Assembly: GCA_029248755.1 (NCBI GenBank)
Contig: JAQWIR010000035.1
Coordinates: 1-56,482 of the forward strand
Direction: 5' to 3'
DNA length: 56,482 bases
From: Porticoccaceae bacterium
GTDB lineage: Bacteria; Pseudomonadota; Gammaproteobacteria; Pseudomonadales; Porticoccaceae
Below, one piece after another: positions 35,825 to 45,738 of this stretch. The translations under genes were made by a program, and so were the position numbers. Below the pieces are notes generated by a model, which worked only from the letters and a program-made list of their open reading frames with translations, was not told where the DNA came from and did no database searches. How positions within the stretch are numbered: position 1 is the stretch's first letter; every line of letters begins with the position of its first letter.

Positions 35825-37672
35825 TTAGACTAGCGCGTCATCAACGCTTTCAAATTCTTGGTTATACAGCTGAGCATATCGACCCGAAAGCTTGAGAAGC
35901 TCTGCATGAGAGCCCTGCTCAACAATCCGCCCCGCCTCCATAACCAATATTCGATCAGCTTTTTCAACCGTACTCAGACGGTGAGCGATAACAAAGGTTG
36001 TTCTGTCTTTAATGAGTCCCTCTAGCGCTGATTGAATATAACGCTCAGAATCAGTATCTAAGGCTGATGTAGCCTCATCCAGAATAAGTATGGGCGCATC
36101 CTTCAAAATAGCCCTAGCAATGGCTATACGCTGCCTCTGACCACCAGACAACATAACCCCATCATCACCAATAAGTGTGTCATAACCATCGGGCATATTA
36201 ATAATAAAATCATCTGCATTGGCCATCTTTGCAGCAGCCTTTACTTCATCGGAAGACTTGCCAGCCAAATCACCATAAGCAATATTATTAAATATAGTGC
36301 CATTAAACAGTGTTACCTTCTGGCTAACTATAGCAATTTGATGGCGTAAGCTAGTCAAAGAATAATCTTTAATATCAATGCCGTCTAAAAAGATAGCGCC
36401 GTCATTCAAGTTATAAAACCTTGGTATCAAACTAACTAAAGTTGATTTTCCACTACCTGAGGACCCCACCAAGGCGATGGTTTGACCGGGCTCTACTGAA
36501 AAATCAATATCAAACAAAACCTGTTTTTTACTCGACTGATAGGTAAAGCTTAAATCTTGAAAAACAAATTGACCCTTCGCTGATTTAATCTCAATGGTTC
36601 CATCATCAAGCTCAGAATCAGCATCTAAAACCTCAAAAATTGACTGTGCCGCAGCAATACCACGCTGAATAGCACTGTTTATTTCTGTCAATTGACGTAT
36701 CGGTTTTACCAACATGCCCGAGGCCACTAAAAAGGTAATAAAGCTACCCGCTGTCATAGACGACAAAATGCTTGGACTCAACATAAAAGCAGTTACGGCT
36801 GCAAAGGCGAGAGATACAATGAGCATTACTAAGGGATTCGAAACACCCTCAGTGAAAGCCATCTTCATATTTTGCCGGCGATTACTGTGGCTAGCCATGT
36901 CCATTCTTGCGCGTTCTGTTTCAGCGCCACCAAACATGCGTACCTCTTGATAACCACTGACCACCTCTTGTGTAACCTGTGTAACATCACCCATAGCGGA
37001 TTGAATACGCTTACTGATTAAACGAAAACGCGTACTAACAATAGACACTAAAAAAGCAATAAACGGCATAACTGCAATAAAAAATAGTGTCAGTTTCCAG
37101 TTAATGTAAAATAAATAGCCCATCAGGCCCAACACCAAGCTACCCTGCTGTAAAAGAGTTTTAATAGCTCTTGTCCCAGCTTCGGTAACCTGTTGTACAT
37201 TAAAGGTTACAACAGATACTAGATGCCCCGACATCGAACGATTAAAAAAGTCAGAGGGTAAGTGTAAGTACTTAGAAAGAATATCGGTTCGCAGCGCATG
37301 CACTAAAAAATTTGACACATAGGCCAATCCATAGCTGCCAATTAAATAGCCTAAACCGCGCAAAACACTTATAGCAATCAGAAATATAGGTATAACCACT
37401 GCCCCATTGACGAGGTCAGAGTCCCCATAAAAAGCCTTAGCTATTGATGAGGTAATTCCTGCAGAAGGCACACCTGAGCCATCATTTGAAGCGGAATTCA
37501 TTGAACCAACGGTATCTGTGATGTATCCGAGCAAGTCGACAAACGCAATTTCCGCAGCAGAATGCATTAATAAGCCAAGCACACTCACCGAAAATGCAAG
37601 CCAATACCGCCCCACATATCTAAGTAGACGTAGATACGTCTGAAACCCCGAAGAACCGCTATCCTTTGACAT
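35825..37672 (-). CDS. msbA: Lipid A export ATP-binding/permease protein MsbA
   Basis: The 615-residue half-transporter flips lipid A-core across the inner membrane. Six transmembrane helices occupy about residues 20-310, followed by an ABC domain with Walker A GSSGSGKST, the signature LSGGQRQRIAIARAI and Walker B LILDEATSALD. The frame is open 21 codons further upstream (to 37735), but that extension is not family-like. The ATG at 37672 has AAGAG upstream and begins MSKDSGSSGFQTYLRLL as expected. In many pseudomonads exbB and exbD sit between comEC and lpxK; here msbA takes that place, as in enterics. Confidence 0.94.
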   Translation of the reverse strand: MSKDSGSSGFQTYLRLLRYVGRYWLAFSVSVLGLLMHSAAEIAFVDLLGYITDTVGSMNSASNDGSGVPSAGITSSIAKAFYGDSDLVNGAVVIPIFLIAISVLRGLGYLIGSYGLAYVSNFLVHALRTDILSKYLHLPSDFFNRSMSGHLVSVVTFNVQQVTEAGTRAIKTLLQQGSLVLGLMGYLFYINWKLTLFFIAVMPFIAFLVSIVSTRFRLISKRIQSAMGDVTQVTQEVVSGYQEVRMFGGAETERARMDMASHSNRRQNMKMAFTEGVSNPLVMLIVSLAFAAVTAFMLSPSILSSMTAGSFITFLVASGMLVKPIRQLTEINSAIQRGIAAAQSIFEVLDADSELDDGTIEIKSAKGQFVFQDLSFTYQSSKKQVLFDIDFSVEPGQTIALVGSSGSGKSTLVSLIPRFYNLNDGAIFLDGIDIKDYSLTSLRHQIAIVSQKVTLFNGTIFNNIAYGDLAGKSSDEVKAAAKMANADDFIINMPDGYDTLIGDDGVMLSGGQRQRIAIARAILKDAPILILDEATSALDTDSERYIQSALEGLIKDRTTFVIAHRLSTVEKADRILVMEAGRIVEQGSHAELLKLSGRYAQLYNQEFESVDDALV

Positions 37673-37861
37673 AAATATGCTCTTATTAATTACAACCAAC
37701 CCGTAAACCAATGATACTTTAAAACAATTAAACAAAAAAATTAGAAACCAAAAGCAACATCAAAAAAACCATAGAATGATTAACAAAATAACTTTAACAC
37801 AAACTATTCCGTTGCCCTATCTCATAGCGTAAAAATAACTATTAGAAAACAAACATTAAGA

Positions 37862-40276
37862 CTATCGCCACCAATATCTTAAGCCAGAGGCTCTTGCCCT
37901 ATTAATTGAAAGATCACCTTTAGCGTCCCATTCAAAACTAATACCTCCATCAAGAGCTGTATTCCACAGCTGTGCTCCAGATTCTATATAGCGATTAACA
38001 ATATCTCTATGAGGATGACCAAAATGATGTCTATACCCAGCCGAAAAAACAACATGCATCGGCTTTAAGCGATCGACAAAGGCTTGGCTCGACGAGGTTT
38101 TACTCCCATGGTGAGGCGCTACTAAGATATTTATTGTGGGTAGCTTGTAATACGCCAATAACTTAGTTTCAGCCGATTTCTCAATATCTCCCGTTAACAG
38201 AATATTTTTATCGCGCCATCTTATTAGCAGTACGCAAGAAAAATTATTATCATCGGGTATTGATTCACTTAATAATGGTTTTATAGGCATCAGGACATCA
38301 AAGAAAACCGGATCAACATCAACAAAATAGGATTCCTTATAAGACCAAACCCAATGAACTGAACTATCACAGTGCCAAATATTTTTTGGCACAGAGGTTT
38401 GAGTTGAAACCTTGTCAAAATAACCGGGAGCCAATAAGTTTTGCTTCACGCCCATTGAGCGATTTAGCCCCAAGAACCCCCCTGAATGGTCCATATCACC
38501 ATGACTTACAATTAATTTATCAATAGTATTAAAACCACGACTCTTTATGAAAGGAGCAATAACACCAGAGCCAGCATTGAATTTAGGGCCATAGTATGGC
38601 CCAGTATCATAAACCAACAACCTATTGTGAACTTCCGCAACAACAGCAAGCCCCTGCCCCACATCCAAAATTGACAATCGTAAAGGAGCTTTTGAGCTGT
38701 GAAACCCAACCAAAAGTGTCAGAGGTAAAAGACACAGCCAGCGACTGATAAAACCTTTAGGAATCAAAAAACAACAGGCAGCTAATAAAAGCGCAATAAT
38801 CAAAATGCTAGAATTAGCAATCGGAAAACTAAATATACCCCAATCTTTAGGAATATTATCGAGTAGAGACCATAAAAAAGTGATTGAAATACTCGCCCAA
38901 TACCACACAATCTCTGCCCCAGAAGGAGATATAAAATAAATAATGCCCGCCAATAAACAAAGTGGGACAGTAATGATGGATACAATCGGTACTGCAAATA
39001 AATTAACAACCATACTCAACCAAGAAATCTGGCCGATAAATAAAACTAATGGTGCGGCCATACCTACAAAAAGTATCATCTGTGATGCAATAAGCTGAGG
39101 TATTTTAGATCCGGTAAAAATACGTGGTGAAAAATACAGCAAAAGTACTAACACAGCACAAAATGACAACCAGAAACTAGTCCCTAAAACAGCTAAAGGC
39201 TGTAGTAACGCAATAAAAAATAGAGACCAAACAAATATAGTATCTGCGCGCAAATGAAAGAAAAAAAGTTTCGGCAACATCACTAAACAAACGACCACTA
39301 AGGCTCTTTGAGTTGGCAAAGTAAAACCAGCCAGAAAACTATATGCAACCGCCGCAAAAAAGGCTGTTAATGGCGCAATAATGAGTATAAAGCTTGGCGA
39401 ACCCATATTTGGTGATAAAAAACCAAGACAAAATGAGACTATACGACCGAAAAAAGACCCAACCCAATAGCCAAGACCTGCAATCAAACCAATATGTAGG
39501 CCAGAAATAACCATCAAGTGAACGATGCCAAATCTTGCCAAATCATCCCACCAATGACTTAATCCCTGCTTATCCCCAACACTAAGTGCCGCAATTACAG
39601 CCTTATCTCTTAGCGCTAAATTAGAAGCAAAAATAGCCTGCCTAATAGACTCGCGCATCACATTAGCACGTTTAAATAACTGGCAAACCAAAGAACAATT
39701 TGATGAATTTATTATTTGGTTTAAATCAGACTCAACAACATAACCCGTGGCTGAAATACCGTTTTCAAACAGCCATGCTTGGTAATCGAAACCATTCTGA
39801 TTACGCATACCTCTCGGCTTGCGCAAACGAACGACAAACTGCCAAGAAGTACCGGTTTTTAGCTGTTCTTTGAGTTTATTCTCTCCATACCAACTTAAGA
39901 GCACGGTATTTAATACAATATGTTTATCACCATGATAATCAGCCTTAATACCACTTATCACGACTGAATCTGTTTCAAGTTTATAACGAAGACGCTTATC
40001 CTGTTGCTCAACTAAACCAACAATTGAACCGCGAATAATAAACTGTTGTTTATCCAACGCATCAGGTAGTTGCATGGAGATTTGTTTGTAGCCAGAACTA
40101 AAACCCCAAAATAAGCCCAACAAAAAGCTAAATAACAAAAAGGAATACTTACCCAACCAACTATAAATAATTAATAAAAAAACTAAAGCCGCAAAAAGAA
40201 ATCCTGGGGCAATAAAAAAAGGCATCACTGATGCAGAAAAAACACCAACTGATATAATTAATAAAAAAAACATCAA
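37862..40276 (-). CDS. comEC: DNA internalization competence protein ComEC/Rec2
   Basis: The 804-residue inner-membrane channel takes up single-stranded DNA in natural transformation. Order of parts: N-terminal helices and the DUF4131 domain, the Competence core (about 230-500, LMVISGLHIGLIAGLGY), and a C-terminal metallo-beta-lactamase-fold domain with SHGDMDHSGG and APHHGSKTSSS. The metal-binding histidines are intact, so a nuclease-type domain is probably active. It is the last core gene before the pilus block and is divergent from it. Confidence 0.93.
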   Translation of the reverse strand: MMFFLLIISVGVFSASVMPFFIAPGFLFAALVFLLIIYSWLGKYSFLLFSFLLGLFWGFSSGYKQISMQLPDALDKQQFIIRGSIVGLVEQQDKRLRYKLETDSVVISGIKADYHGDKHIVLNTVLLSWYGENKLKEQLKTGTSWQFVVRLRKPRGMRNQNGFDYQAWLFENGISATGYVVESDLNQIINSSNCSLVCQLFKRANVMRESIRQAIFASNLALRDKAVIAALSVGDKQGLSHWWDDLARFGIVHLMVISGLHIGLIAGLGYWVGSFFGRIVSFCLGFLSPNMGSPSFILIIAPLTAFFAAVAYSFLAGFTLPTQRALVVVCLVMLPKLFFFHLRADTIFVWSLFFIALLQPLAVLGTSFWLSFCAVLVLLLYFSPRIFTGSKIPQLIASQMILFVGMAAPLVLFIGQISWLSMVVNLFAVPIVSIITVPLCLLAGIIYFISPSGAEIVWYWASISITFLWSLLDNIPKDWGIFSFPIANSSILIIALLLAACCFLIPKGFISRWLCLLPLTLLVGFHSSKAPLRLSILDVGQGLAVVAEVHNRLLVYDTGPYYGPKFNAGSGVIAPFIKSRGFNTIDKLIVSHGDMDHSGGFLGLNRSMGVKQNLLAPGYFDKVSTQTSVPKNIWHCDSSVHWVWSYKESYFVDVDPVFFDVLMPIKPLLSESIPDDNNFSCVLLIRWRDKNILLTGDIEKSAETKLLAYYKLPTINILVAPHHGSKTSSSQAFVDRLKPMHVVFSAGYRHHFGHPHRDIVNRYIESGAQLWNTALDGGISFEWDAKGDLSINRARASGLRYWWR

Positions 40277-40374
40277 ATATCCCTTGAACGGAATAATTGA
40301 TAAAAATAGCTAAAGAAAATGTAGCAAAATAGTAGGCACATCCACTCCAGTATAGACAAACAAGATAACCGGTG

Positions 40375-40430
40375 AATCAATGACATTTATGTCATTGATT
40401 TTAACTATGCACCCTATAGTTAAAATCAAT
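40375..40430. promoter_or_regulatory. Two overlapping, mutually exclusive perfect hairpins
   Basis: Hairpin 1 pairs AATCAATGACAT (40375-40386) with ATGTCATTGATT (40389-40400), with 2 bases between. Hairpin 2 pairs ATTGATTTTAACTAT (40394-40408) with ATAGTTAAAATCAAT (40416-40430), around the loop GCACCCT. The segment 40394-40400 belongs to both stems, so only one can form at a time. It lies about 100-150 bases upstream of comEC and 470 bases upstream of the pilus genes. Attenuator, protein-binding site or recombination site are all possible. Confidence 0.75.
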
Positions 40431-40603
40431 TATACAATTAACAAAACAACTATTAGTGTGATTAAGTTCTCTCAATTTTGAATAATAAAAAAAATAAATA
40501 AATAAATAGAGAGAAAATTGGGGTCTTAATACAGTATGCCCATTAAATTAAGTAGAAAAATTTTAGTCTCAAAAATATAGCAATATCATAGTGAATTGGA
40601 CGT

Positions 40604-40692
40604 GGCATAGTGGCAGAGCAATTGAATGCTGGAATCATCTAAGTCGGAAGCGGAGATTCTAAAAAGGGAGTTTTACTGCCCACTATGGCGCC
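40604..40692 (+). other. tRNA-like hairpin element (possible small RNA or decayed tRNA)
   Basis: CATAGTGG (40606-40613) pairs with CCACTATG (40680-40687), extended by CAG/CTG across a bulge. Inside the 5' arm, GGCAGAGCAATTGAATGC matches the D-arm of the tRNA-Ser at 6335 (GGCAGAGCGGTTGAATGC) at 16 of 18 positions. The remainder has no proper anticodon stem, T-arm or CCA. I read this as a decayed tRNA or tRNA-derived structured RNA. Confidence 0.45.
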
Positions 40693-40903
40693 TTCTTTTC
40701 TCTTGTTCATAGAAAAAACAATATTATTGTATTATGTATTTATATTTATATAGATTTAACAGCAATATCCCTTACATCTGCTAAACTCATTCTATACAGG
40801 TAATTAAATCGTTGAAATAAGAAATGATTTTTAGACTAGTTGTATTAGTTTTGCACGGAAAGCAGCACTAACTAGCAGTTATAAAATTGGAAAAGTGAAA
40901 AGT

Positions 40904-42247
40904 ATGGATACTTTGCTTAAGAACCATCAGCGGCTGTACCAGAATAGTCTCCCCCCTAATAACCATAGTGGTTGGTTAGAAAGTACAAAGGCTCTTTCGA
41001 AGATATTACCCATTATGATCATTTGGGTAATTTCATCAAAGGTGACCCTTGCATCGGATATAGATGACCAATTCCGACACGCAAACGTTGAGTATTTTGT
41101 TAAATTTGAGCCTGGTAATTATCAGCAGACCTCTTCTAGTGAATTAGATGAACTTGCTCAACAGCTATATATATTGAATGGCGACCCCCTAATAAGCCTT
41201 ATAGGGAAATCACAATCCAGATCCTCTCTAGCAACACAGCAACTTGCATTAAATCGAGCCAAAATAATTAAACAGCTTCTGGTTAAAAGAGGCATTAGAG
41301 CCAGTCAAATTATACTCTCTGCTGACTATGAAAATTTTAAAACTGAAGGCACATTGTTAAATGGTGTGCTAGCCATTTCAAAAGCAGATGTCACGACATC
41401 AAAAATGATAAAAATCGGTTTTGTGATATTCCCGCCATCCCAATACAAACAAACTGCACCCGAGAATATCGATAAGATTGTTAACCAACTTAAATCACAG
41501 CCCAAATCTGTACAGTTTAATCTTATTGGAGTCTCGCAATCTGCGACATCTTTAGCAACCAAAAAACTCGCTACACAAAGAGCCCAAAAAGTTGCAGATG
41601 AATTCATCATAAGGGGCATTGCCCCCGAAAGAATTAAAATAGACGCAGAAATAACTAACTTTGTGAAAGACTACCACCTAACTCATGGCGTGCACATTTA
41701 TGCTGAAGCTGGTGATATCAAAAATGAAACAGCAAAAATAATCAGTACAGAAAAATTGAACACTTCAACTTCAACTTCAGCTTCAAGTTCAAGTTCAATT
41801 CCTATTGAGACACAACCAAAAGATAAACAACAGGCACTGAATGATGTGATCAAAAGACTCAATCAATCCATAGCGAGTGATACCAATGCAGATAATAAGA
41901 CCCAAAAAGTGAGTCAACCTGAGAATGCCAATAAATTAAAAAAAATAACTAAAACAGATACAAATATTGACCCATGTAAACAGCTAATTATTAAAAAAGG
42001 CAGTCTAAAGAAAAATATAGAACGGGAAATTGCAGACTGTGGTTACCTTATGGGCGAATGGAAATTTGGCACAGATGTAGAACTTATTGACTGGCTTATT
42101 CCTATTCCCTATAGGCTTGAAATAGACAACGGAATTTTTGGCATTCTAAAAGTAATTGAGAAAAACTACCAAATTCGCGCCCATGTACACCAGCTTGATA
42201 AATCCATCGATTTCTTAGCCAGCATTAAACGCGAAAAGGGTCAATAA
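40904..42247 (+). CDS. Type IVb pilus operon protein with two OmpA-like repeats and C-terminal TcpQ domain
   Basis: This 447-residue exported protein is the first gene of the pilus operon. A hydrophobic signal segment (about 30-52) is followed by two homologous OmpA/MotB-like repeats (about 60-150 and 165-270; each ends with a conserved RA-x-K/V pattern and IRASQI or IAPERI). A polar linker follows, then a C-terminal domain (about 350-440) resembling TcpQ/PilL (KGSLKKNIEREIADCGY, then WKFG). TcpQ-type proteins help the pilus secretin fold and assemble; the repeats may hold it to peptidoglycan. A GTG at 40895 is in frame and could also be the start. It is separated from the secretin gene by 2 bases. 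Confidence 0.75.
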   Translation: MDTLLKNHQRLYQNSLPPNNHSGWLESTKALSKILPIMIIWVISSKVTLASDIDDQFRHANVEYFVKFEPGNYQQTSSSELDELAQQLYILNGDPLISLIGKSQSRSSLATQQLALNRAKIIKQLLVKRGIRASQIILSADYENFKTEGTLLNGVLAISKADVTTSKMIKIGFVIFPPSQYKQTAPENIDKIVNQLKSQPKSVQFNLIGVSQSATSLATKKLATQRAQKVADEFIIRGIAPERIKIDAEITNFVKDYHLTHGVHIYAEAGDIKNETAKIISTEKLNTSTSTSASSSSSIPIETQPKDKQQALNDVIKRLNQSIASDTNADNKTQKVSQPENANKLKKITKTDTNIDPCKQLIIKKGSLKKNIEREIADCGYLMGEWKFGTDVELIDWLIPIPYRLEIDNGIFGILKVIEKNYQIRAHVHQLDKSIDFLASIKREKGQ

Positions 42248-42249
42248 CT

Positions 42250-43755
42250 ATGCCAAACCCACACCATCTAACGCACCAACTCATCTGTAGCCTTACCATT
42301 ATGCTAATGCTTGGCTGTAACAGCGTTAAACAAAATCAAAAAGTGGTAGAAATCGAGCCAGAACAGGCCATCAATGAAGTAAAATTACTTACTGTAAAGC
42401 ATGGTACCTTGGTATCTGACACCTCTCAAAAACCTCAGCTTATTAAAATCCCAAAACAAGCGCCCTGGCTCTATCACCCCTTAGAAGCCTCATATTCAGG
42501 AAATATTGATGCCAAAACCGCCCTGTTATCCATACTTAATAATCAACCCATTAGGTTTGAGGTTGCCAGTAATGGGCCTCCGGTAAAAGCCGACCCAAAT
42601 GCAAAAACCTTTAAACAGCACCTCGATACCATCACTGAGCAGGCTAACTGGTCCTACAGCGTCGCAAATGGTGTAGTAACTTTTTCCGACTGGCAGGTGA
42701 TTAACTACCCTATTCACTTTATATTGGGTCAAAAGAAAATAAATCTAACTCCATCGAGTATGGTCAGCAATAGCTCTGGGAGTAGCGAATCAAATAAATC
42801 ATCACAAACTACCTCCAAGACGAATACTCTAAGTATTAGCAATAACAGTCTCGAAGAATTAAAACAGATAATGAATAAACTTATAAGTAAATCGAAAGTT
42901 GGTGAAACTTCAAACAAAAAACCTGCCTATTCGATTATAAAATCAACCAACTCCATACTGGTTTCAGCGCCGCCAAATATCCAAAAGCAAGTAAAAAGTG
43001 CACTTATGACTATCAATGCTATTTCCGGTCGAACCATACATCTATCCTTTGATATTTATTCTGTTGAACTATTTGAAACCTACCAAAAAGCACTGGATAT
43101 TGAAGTGCTTAAAAAGGTAGGGGTTAAAACTGAACCTAATCTTTTATCTTTAAGCAATGCAACGTCACCCTATGTTTTTTCCTTACTCTCGAATAAAAAT
43201 AAATATGACAGCAAAATTATGCTTAAAGCCCTTAGCAGCAATGGTAAAGCTACTTTGGCTAATAAAGGCACATTATTGCTAAAAAACAATGAAGCCGGCG
43301 ATATAAGAACCACCAGCCTAAATCGTTGGGAAGAGATTGCACCCACTGATGACTTTAAATCAAAGAGCCCAGCCTACAAGGAATCTATTATTCAGGTTAT
43401 GCCATCCATAGTTGGTGAAAAAATTAATTTGCATATGATTATTTCCACTACCGATAACGAGCCCTATTTAAAGTCTTTAACTAGAGAAAGAGTGACTCAG
43501 TCCACTTCAACCAACTCAAATTTACCTGAGTATCAAATTCAAGCTGTGCTAGACACGATTAAATTAGGTGAGCAATTTGTTATACCAACAGAAGTAAAGA
43601 ATGGCGAAACATTAATAATTGGTGGCTTAACCAGAAAAACATACACCGACAATCAATCAGAAAATAAAATGTTACCTTATTTTGGTGATGGCACAGATAG
43701 ACAGCAGCGCCGTCGTGAAACTATTATCGTACTCACCGCCTACCTCTCCGAGTAA
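42250..43755 (+). CDS. pilN: Type IVb pilus secretin, PilN family lipoprotein
   Basis: This 501-residue outer-membrane secretin is predicted to be a lipoprotein (MLMLGCNS, lipobox Cys at about 24). N-terminal N-domains (IDAKTALLSILNNQPIRFE) precede a Ser/Thr/Asn-rich loop (about 170-200). The secretin beta-barrel region is at about 380-500 (NLPEYQIQAVLDTIKLGEQF, NGETLIIGGLTRK) and ends IVLTAYLSE. PilN-class secretins form the pore through which type IVb pili exit. Position after the TcpQ-domain gene and length fit R64/TCP-like systems. Confidence 0.85.
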   Translation: MPNPHHLTHQLICSLTIMLMLGCNSVKQNQKVVEIEPEQAINEVKLLTVKHGTLVSDTSQKPQLIKIPKQAPWLYHPLEASYSGNIDAKTALLSILNNQPIRFEVASNGPPVKADPNAKTFKQHLDTITEQANWSYSVANGVVTFSDWQVINYPIHFILGQKKINLTPSSMVSNSSGSSESNKSSQTTSKTNTLSISNNSLEELKQIMNKLISKSKVGETSNKKPAYSIIKSTNSILVSAPPNIQKQVKSALMTINAISGRTIHLSFDIYSVELFETYQKALDIEVLKKVGVKTEPNLLSLSNATSPYVFSLLSNKNKYDSKIMLKALSSNGKATLANKGTLLLKNNEAGDIRTTSLNRWEEIAPTDDFKSKSPAYKESIIQVMPSIVGEKINLHMIISTTDNEPYLKSLTRERVTQSTSTNSNLPEYQIQAVLDTIKLGEQFVIPTEVKNGETLIIGGLTRKTYTDNQSENKMLPYFGDGTDRQQRRRETIIVLTAYLSE

Positions 43756-43767
43756 AGGCCTGAGTTT

Positions 43768-45129
43768 ATGAATCAATCATCCACCCAAGCCAGCGAGCAG
43801 ACTTACGAAGAGCAATTCGAATCAAGCTCATCTCACCAAGGTGCGGTTATTCTTCCCACCAGTATTAATGAAAATGAATTTCAACTGGTGTACCAATCAA
43901 GAGAAGAATCCGTGGGTGGAACAAAATTACGCATGGCAAAAAATATCGTTGATTTTGCTAAATCCTACCGCTGTAACTATATACTTCTTATCGATGGCAG
44001 TTGCTGGATATCTCCAGATAAGGGGATATCACTGCTAGCCCAAATAGAGGGCAATGAAAAACTTGATAAATATGACTATGTGGTATTCCCCCTAGACCAC
44101 GCAACCTATATAGCCAAAATAAACGAGGGGATTGTTGTAGAAGAAAGGGTTCGCCCCACAGATCAAGCAGTAAATTATTTACAGCAACAAAAGACCGCAG
44201 AAATAGCCATTCTTGCAGGTGGACAGGCCTATGAACAGCTCGCCAGCCATGAATTTGTGGTCAATTGCGACTTGGTATTACTAACCAGTGAATCAGAAGC
44301 AGCAAAATACCGCTTTAAATCACTTAATTTGGCACTAATAACTCATAAGCTATTTCATCAAAGATTGCTTATTCCGGTAGCTTACACAGCTGTTCCATTG
44401 ATAATAATCGCTTTTCTATTTAGCCCTCTGTACAACATAAAAAAAACCAAAGCAACCTATGATGTTAGTGGTTCATTTTTAGATTTGGATATAAATTCAA
44501 AGGTACCGCGAACGTTAGAACCCGCGGTTAAAAAAGTGCCACAAGCGCCAAAAGTCATTCTAAATAACAGTGCCAGCCATGTCCTTATCGCAATTTCTCC
44601 ATGGGTTACTGGAAACACCATTGATTTTTTAAAAACCTGTCGCCTTAAAAGTATCCTACTTAGCAAAAAATACCTAATTTTCACAGGTGAACGCATGAGC
44701 AATATCAAAAAAAATCAACTGGGTTGTGGCAACGCGCGATTAGATGAAATTGCACAGGCCAATAATCTAGAACTCATACGATCCGAAAATACATGGACAT
44801 TTAGTTTAGAAATACAACCTAAAACTGCACAAACCACTCACAGAAAAGTCTATTCAGAAACCCTAGAAAGGCTTGAATTACTCAGCCAAATTATTGGCTT
44901 GAGATTAAATATTTTGTCCACCCAAAAAGACGGCGATAAACAGCGCTTAAAAGTGCTATTTCAAGGTAAAAATCTCAATACTGAAATACTAACTATATTA
45001 TCCCAAGGCCTATCCAAGCATGCCGCAGAATTTATAAAAGGTTCAATTAAATTTAATCCAAATAATCTTGACCTAATTGATGCACAACTTGAAATCGATA
45101 TCCACACTCAGTCGAGCGATACATTATGA
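43768..45129 (+). CDS. pilO: PilO2-like pilus assembly protein
   Basis: This 453-residue protein has a cytoplasmic N-terminal region (1-205) built like an actin/ATPase-related fold (YNYILLIDGSCWIS, LLAQIEGN), one transmembrane helix (about 210-230, LLIPVAYTAVPLIIIAFLF) and a periplasmic domain with several Cys and mixed alpha/beta repeats. This layout matches PilO/PilO2 of type IVb systems, which link the cytoplasmic ATPase to the periplasmic assembly complex. Assignment rests on layout and operon position more than motifs. It overlaps the next gene by 4 bases. Confidence 0.65.
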   Translation: MNQSSTQASEQTYEEQFESSSSHQGAVILPTSINENEFQLVYQSREESVGGTKLRMAKNIVDFAKSYRCNYILLIDGSCWISPDKGISLLAQIEGNEKLDKYDYVVFPLDHATYIAKINEGIVVEERVRPTDQAVNYLQQQKTAEIAILAGGQAYEQLASHEFVVNCDLVLLTSESEAAKYRFKSLNLALITHKLFHQRLLIPVAYTAVPLIIIAFLFSPLYNIKKTKATYDVSGSFLDLDINSKVPRTLEPAVKKVPQAPKVILNNSASHVLIAISPWVTGNTIDFLKTCRLKSILLSKKYLIFTGERMSNIKKNQLGCGNARLDEIAQANNLELIRSENTWTFSLEIQPKTAQTTHRKVYSETLERLELLSQIIGLRLNILSTQKDGDKQRLKVLFQGKNLNTEILTILSQGLSKHAAEFIKGSIKFNPNNLDLIDAQLEIDIHTQSSDTL

Positions 45130-45734
45130 ATAATCAAAACTTACTAAGCCCCCAAACTCTTGTAATCATTTTCATTCTTTCTATTTGCTTGCAGGCCACA
45201 AAAGCACAAGCTGATGGTTTAGAGATAACTTTAAACGAAAAAGAACAGGCACTACTGAATTCTTTGGAGCAAAAAAATCAAGCGGATTCATTAATAAAAC
45301 TACTAGAAACACTAGAAAAGCTCAGCGACTATCCAACAGAAGCCATCGATGAATTAACCGGCAAAAATCCTAATCATCAAGTGATAAATCGGGTGGTTAA
45401 ACGCCTAAAAAAAGCAAAAGAAAAATCTGTTAACGGTCTGGCGCCCCTAAATTTTGACAGCCACAAAGATGCAACTGATGGCGATACCCCAAAAAATAGC
45501 CCGTTAATACCGGTATTCGCTTCTGCATCTAGTGATAATGGAATTACTACAGGAAAAGTTATTTTTAAAAATAATGCCGGTACAGCCATTTCTTCTCATG
45601 TGGGTGAAGCCTTTATCTATATGGGGGAGCAATATAAATTGTTAAGCGTATCGCCCATTACAGATACCCAAGGGCAATTTAATATTAGCCTAAAAACACC
45701 AACATCTACTCAAATTTATATCTGGCCAAGGTAA
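45126..45734 (+). CDS. PilP-position periplasmic pilus protein
   Basis: This 202-residue exported protein has a signal peptide of about 30 residues (LVIIFILSICLQATKAQA), a Leu/Lys-rich helical region (40-105) and a C-terminal beta domain (about 135-200) with GITTGKVIFKNNAG and YKLLSVSPITDTQG. It sits where type IVb operons encode PilP, between the PilO-like protein and the ATPase. The C-terminal strand pattern resembles the small beta domain of PilP/GspC-like proteins, but I cannot confirm homology. The ATG overlaps the previous gene (ATGA). Confidence 0.55.
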   Translation: MNNQNLLSPQTLVIIFILSICLQATKAQADGLEITLNEKEQALLNSLEQKNQADSLIKLLETLEKLSDYPTEAIDELTGKNPNHQVINRVVKRLKKAKEKSVNGLAPLNFDSHKDATDGDTPKNSPLIPVFASASSDNGITTGKVIFKNNAGTAISSHVGEAFIYMGEQYKLLSVSPITDTQGQFNISLKTPTSTQIYIWPR

Positions 45735-45738
45735 AAAA

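Larger units (their letters stand above)
40277..40894. other. Structured intergenic region between comEC and the pilus operon
   Basis: These 618 AT-rich bases contain no convincing protein gene. They hold two overlapping perfect inverted repeats (40375-40430), an AAAT-type simple repeat around 40489-40509 and a tRNA-like hairpin element (40604-40692). Promoters for comEC (leftward) and the pilus operon (rightward) should be here, but I could not pick one with confidence. Confidence 0.6.
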
